A DNA stretch of 50,424 nucleotides from Paracoccaceae bacterium (GTDB lineage: Bacteria > Pseudomonadota > Alphaproteobacteria > Rhodobacterales > Rhodobacteraceae). Numbering within the stretch: position 1 is the stretch's first letter; each line of letters opens with the position of its first letter. Below, piece after piece: positions 48,602 to 50,424 of this stretch. Position numbers and translations under genes: made by a program. The stretch covers positions 1 to 50,424 of the forward strand of contig PWZT01000067.1 of assembly GCA_003567315.1 (NCBI GenBank), read 5' to 3'. The notes beneath the pieces were generated by a model. That model had not been told where the DNA came from and made no database searches. It saw only the letters and a list, made by a program, of their open reading frames with translations.

Positions 48602-48931
48602 CTACCCTGTTTGCGCCTTGGCCCGGATGGTCTGCACCGAGTCGTAGATTTCAAGCTCGGGCGGGCCGAGATAGATGTCACTGTGATCGCGCACACCTTT
48701 GTGAGACCCGCGAAAATTCTGCGACCGGGCCCAGGCATCGAAGGCGGCCTTGTCGCGCCAGAGCGTGTGCGAGAGGTAGATCGTGGCCTCCTCGGTGCTG
48801 GCACCGCGAAACAGATGAAACTCCACAAACCCTTCAAGATCGGGCAATTTGCTTTCGCGCGAGGTCCAGATGTCCTCGAACGCGTCTTCCTGCCCTGGCC
48901 GGACCCGGAAACGGTTGATGGTCAGATACAT
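48602..48931 (-). CDS. Antibiotic biosynthesis monooxygenase (ABM) family protein
   Basis: 109 residues forming a dimeric ferredoxin-like barrel. The N-terminus [21 protein letters not shown] and the central [21 protein letters not shown] are typical of HmoA/IsdG-like ABM proteins. Members degrade haem or oxidise small substrates; the IsdG Asn/Trp/His triad cannot be assigned safely (W at ...[15 protein letters not shown] and H at GSHKGV are candidates). GCAGGAGGCAAAATG gives an excellent start at 48931. It lies antisense between rplY and pth. Confidence 0.83.
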   Translation of the reverse strand: MYLTINRFRVRPGQEDAFEDIWTSRESKLPDLEGFVEFHLFRGASTEEATIYLSHTLWRDKAAFDAWARSQNFRGSHKGVRDHSDIYLGPPELEIYDSVQTIRAKAQTG

Positions 48932-49052
48932 TTTGCCTCCTGCGTCTTGCACTCGGCCCAAATCTAACGGTGCTGCGAGAAGCTGCAAGCAGGCGCTTTC
49001 CACCCGCGGCCGGCTTGATTATGCTGCGGCGCAACAGACAGGCGGGGCACTG

Positions 49053-49730
49053 ATGAAACTCTTTGTGGGGCTCGGGAATCCGGGCGCGAAATATGCGGGC
49101 AACCGGCACAATATCGGCTTCATGGCGCTCGACAGCATTGCGGCGGCACATGGCGTCTCGCCCTGGCGCAACAAATTTCAGGCCGAGATCAGTGAAGCTC
49201 GGCTGGGATCCGAAAAAGTGGTTCTGCTCAAGCCGCAGACCTTCATGAACCTCTCGGGCCAGGCGGTCAGCGAGGCGATGCGCTTCTTCAAGCTGGAGCC
49301 TGCGGATATCGTCGTCTTTCATGATGAGCTTGATCTCGCGCCCGGAAAGCTGCGGCTGAAACAGGGTGGCGGTCATGCAGGCCATAACGGGCTGCGCTCG
49401 CTTCACGCCCATATCGGCCCGGATTACACGCGGGTACGGCTTGGGATCGGGCATCCCGGGCACAAGGACCGGGTCGCGCCTTATGTGCTGTCGGATTTCG
49501 CCAAGGCGGATCAGGATTGGCTGGATGATCTGATGCGCGGGATCGCGGACGGGGCCGTGGCGCTGGCCGAGGGCGATGGCGCGCGCTTCAGCAATGCCGT
49601 GGCGCTGCGCATGGCCCCTGCCCGCAAACCCGCGGCAGAGAAGCCCGCGCCGCAAGCGGTGCAACCCGACAAACCCGCTCCGGAGGACACGCGCAGCGCG
49701 TTGCAAAAGCTCGTGGATCGCTTCCGGTGA
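49053..49730 (+). CDS. pth: Peptidyl-tRNA hydrolase
   Basis: 225 residues; releases tRNA from stalled peptidyl-tRNA. Motifs: [20 protein letters not shown] with the catalytic His at residue 20, [31 protein letters not shown], and [12 protein letters not shown]. The C-terminal tail after residue 190 is a Pro/Ala/Lys-rich linker plus a short helix ([11 protein letters not shown]), as in other alphaproteobacterial Pth proteins. The ATG at 49053 matches the family N-terminus. The stop overlaps the next gene's start (GTGA). Confidence 0.95.
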   Translation: MKLFVGLGNPGAKYAGNRHNIGFMALDSIAAAHGVSPWRNKFQAEISEARLGSEKVVLLKPQTFMNLSGQAVSEAMRFFKLEPADIVVFHDELDLAPGKLRLKQGGGHAGHNGLRSLHAHIGPDYTRVRLGIGHPGHKDRVAPYVLSDFAKADQDWLDDLMRGIADGAVALAEGDGARFSNAVALRMAPARKPAAEKPAPQAVQPDKPAPEDTRSALQKLVDRFR

Positions 49731-50424
49731 GTTTTCGCGATCATGCCCGCGCGCAGGCCAAGGCTTGCGCAGAGCTTGGCTCGCCCTTCACGGCGCGGGT
49801 GCTCACGCTTGTGGCCGACCGGCTGGCGCCCGGCCATGTGCTGGGTGAACGCTTGCTCTACTGGCCTTCGACCCAGCAACGCGCGGATGCCGTGGCTTTG
49901 CGGCTGGCTGGCGCGCTGCACTATCTTGTGCTCCGCGGAAAAACTCCAGTGCTGGCGCGGATCTATGCCCAGCCCGAGAGCGTGCCGGACAGCCAGTTCT
50001 GGCGCGTGCTGGACGCTGCGATGCGGCTGCATGCCGATGAAATCATGGCGATCCTCGACAGCCCGCCGCAGACCAATGAAATTCGCCGCTCGGCTGTGCT
50101 GATCGCGACCGCGCATTGGCTCACAGCCGCTTACGGGTTGCCACTGGTGCTTTCGGAGCTTGGCAGCAGTGCAGGGCTGAACCTGCTCTGGGATGACTAT
50201 GCGCTCGAAATCGGTGGGCAGCACTATGGGCCGGAGACCCCTGCCCTCACGCTCGCACCCGACTGGCGCGGGGATCTGCCGCCCGTCGCCTCGTCGGTGA
50301 TCCGTGCGCGTGCGGGGGTGGATCTGAACCCGCTCGACCCGGAGCGCGATGCGCTGCGCCTGCTCTCCTATATCTGGGCCGATCAGCGCGACCGGCTCGA
50401 GCAGACGCGCACGGCGCTGGAACT
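49727..50424 (+). CDS. DUF2332 family protein (3' end outside window)
   Basis: Starts with GTG at 49727, overlapping the pth stop by three bases, and stays open to the right edge (232 codons visible). The sequence ([60 protein letters not shown]) matches the DUF2332 family, whose [10 protein letters not shown] motif resembles the SAM-binding loop of methyltransferases. No activity is established. It is probably co-translated with pth. Confidence 0.85.
   Translation, partial: MSFRDHARAQAKACAELGSPFTARVLTLVADRLAPGHVLGERLLYWPSTQQRADAVALRLAGALHYLVLRGKTPVLARIYAQPESVPDSQFWRVLDAAMRLHADEIMAILDSPPQTNEIRRSAVLIATAHWLTAAYGLPLVLSELGSSAGLNLLWDDYALEIGGQHYGPETPALTLAPDWRGDLPPVASSVIRARAGVDLNPLDPERDALRLLSYIWADQRDRLEQTRTALE

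Overview
The window is about 50.4 kb of GC-rich, gene-dense chromosome from an alphaproteobacterium, most likely a bacteriochlorophyll-making member of the Rhodobacteraceae. I cannot name a genus. Evidence: (i) a truncated 8-vinyl-reductase gene of the BciA type at the left edge with a perfect PpsR/CrtJ-type operator (TGTC-N10-GACA) just upstream; (ii) the adjacent cell-cycle pair sciP (DUF1153) and ctrA; (iii) a DksA that kept only one of the four usual zinc-finger cysteines; (iv) a perfect alphaproteobacterial LexA box (GTTC-N7-GTTC). Most genes are core housekeeping genes. I see no prophage, insertion sequence, CRISPR array, rRNA or tRNA.

Layout. 1-5.1 kb: bciA (partial), a flavin reductase, lpxD, then a plus-strand run GDSL hydrolase / small conserved protein / dapE / GNAT. 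5.1-10.6 kb: rnr (RNase R) behind a large perfect palindrome, a thiolase, a photolyase/cryptochrome-family protein and a small phasin-like protein. 10.7-14.6 kb: DUF1330 protein, ftsB, a small membrane protein, pgk, two tandem cyclophilins (one cytoplasmic, one exported) and a DUF4168 secreted protein. 14.7-18.7 kb: a minus-strand MoxR ATPase / GNAT / DUF2927 lipoprotein / tiny membrane protein / CoxE-like VWA module. 18.9-23.9 kb: dksA, a flavin monooxygenase, a membrane-anchored retropepsin, trpB, then a PepSY-like exported protein next to a membrane-bound LuxR-type regulator.

23.9-29.3 kb: the pyrimidine operon pyrC-(FkbM methyltransferase)-pyrE, a conserved alpha/beta-hydrolase-like protein, a lower-GC gene-poor stretch ending in a strong terminator, and an exported protein of unknown function. 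29.3-32.4 kb: mnmA-pdxA-rsmA. 32.4-40.4 kb: sciP-ctrA, ligA-recG, a tiny SOS-box-controlled membrane peptide with its own terminator, then trmFO-gluQ. 40.3-46.3 kb: hisI, a NifU-like scaffold protein, pgm, a one-polypeptide acetate kinase-PduL phosphotransacylase fusion, a stand-alone divergent fliG and a 54-residue secreted cysteine protein. 46.3-50.4 kb: purB, rplY, an ABM-family monooxygenase, pth and a truncated DUF2332 gene.

The least ordinary items are the LexA-box/32-residue membrane peptide unit at 37.9 kb, whose size, likely membrane location and control recall the SOS division inhibitor SidA of Caulobacter, and the AckA-PduL fusion at 43.1 kb, which would couple acetyl-CoA to ATP in one protein. 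All product calls rest on reading the translated sequences and on remembered family features; no database search was run.
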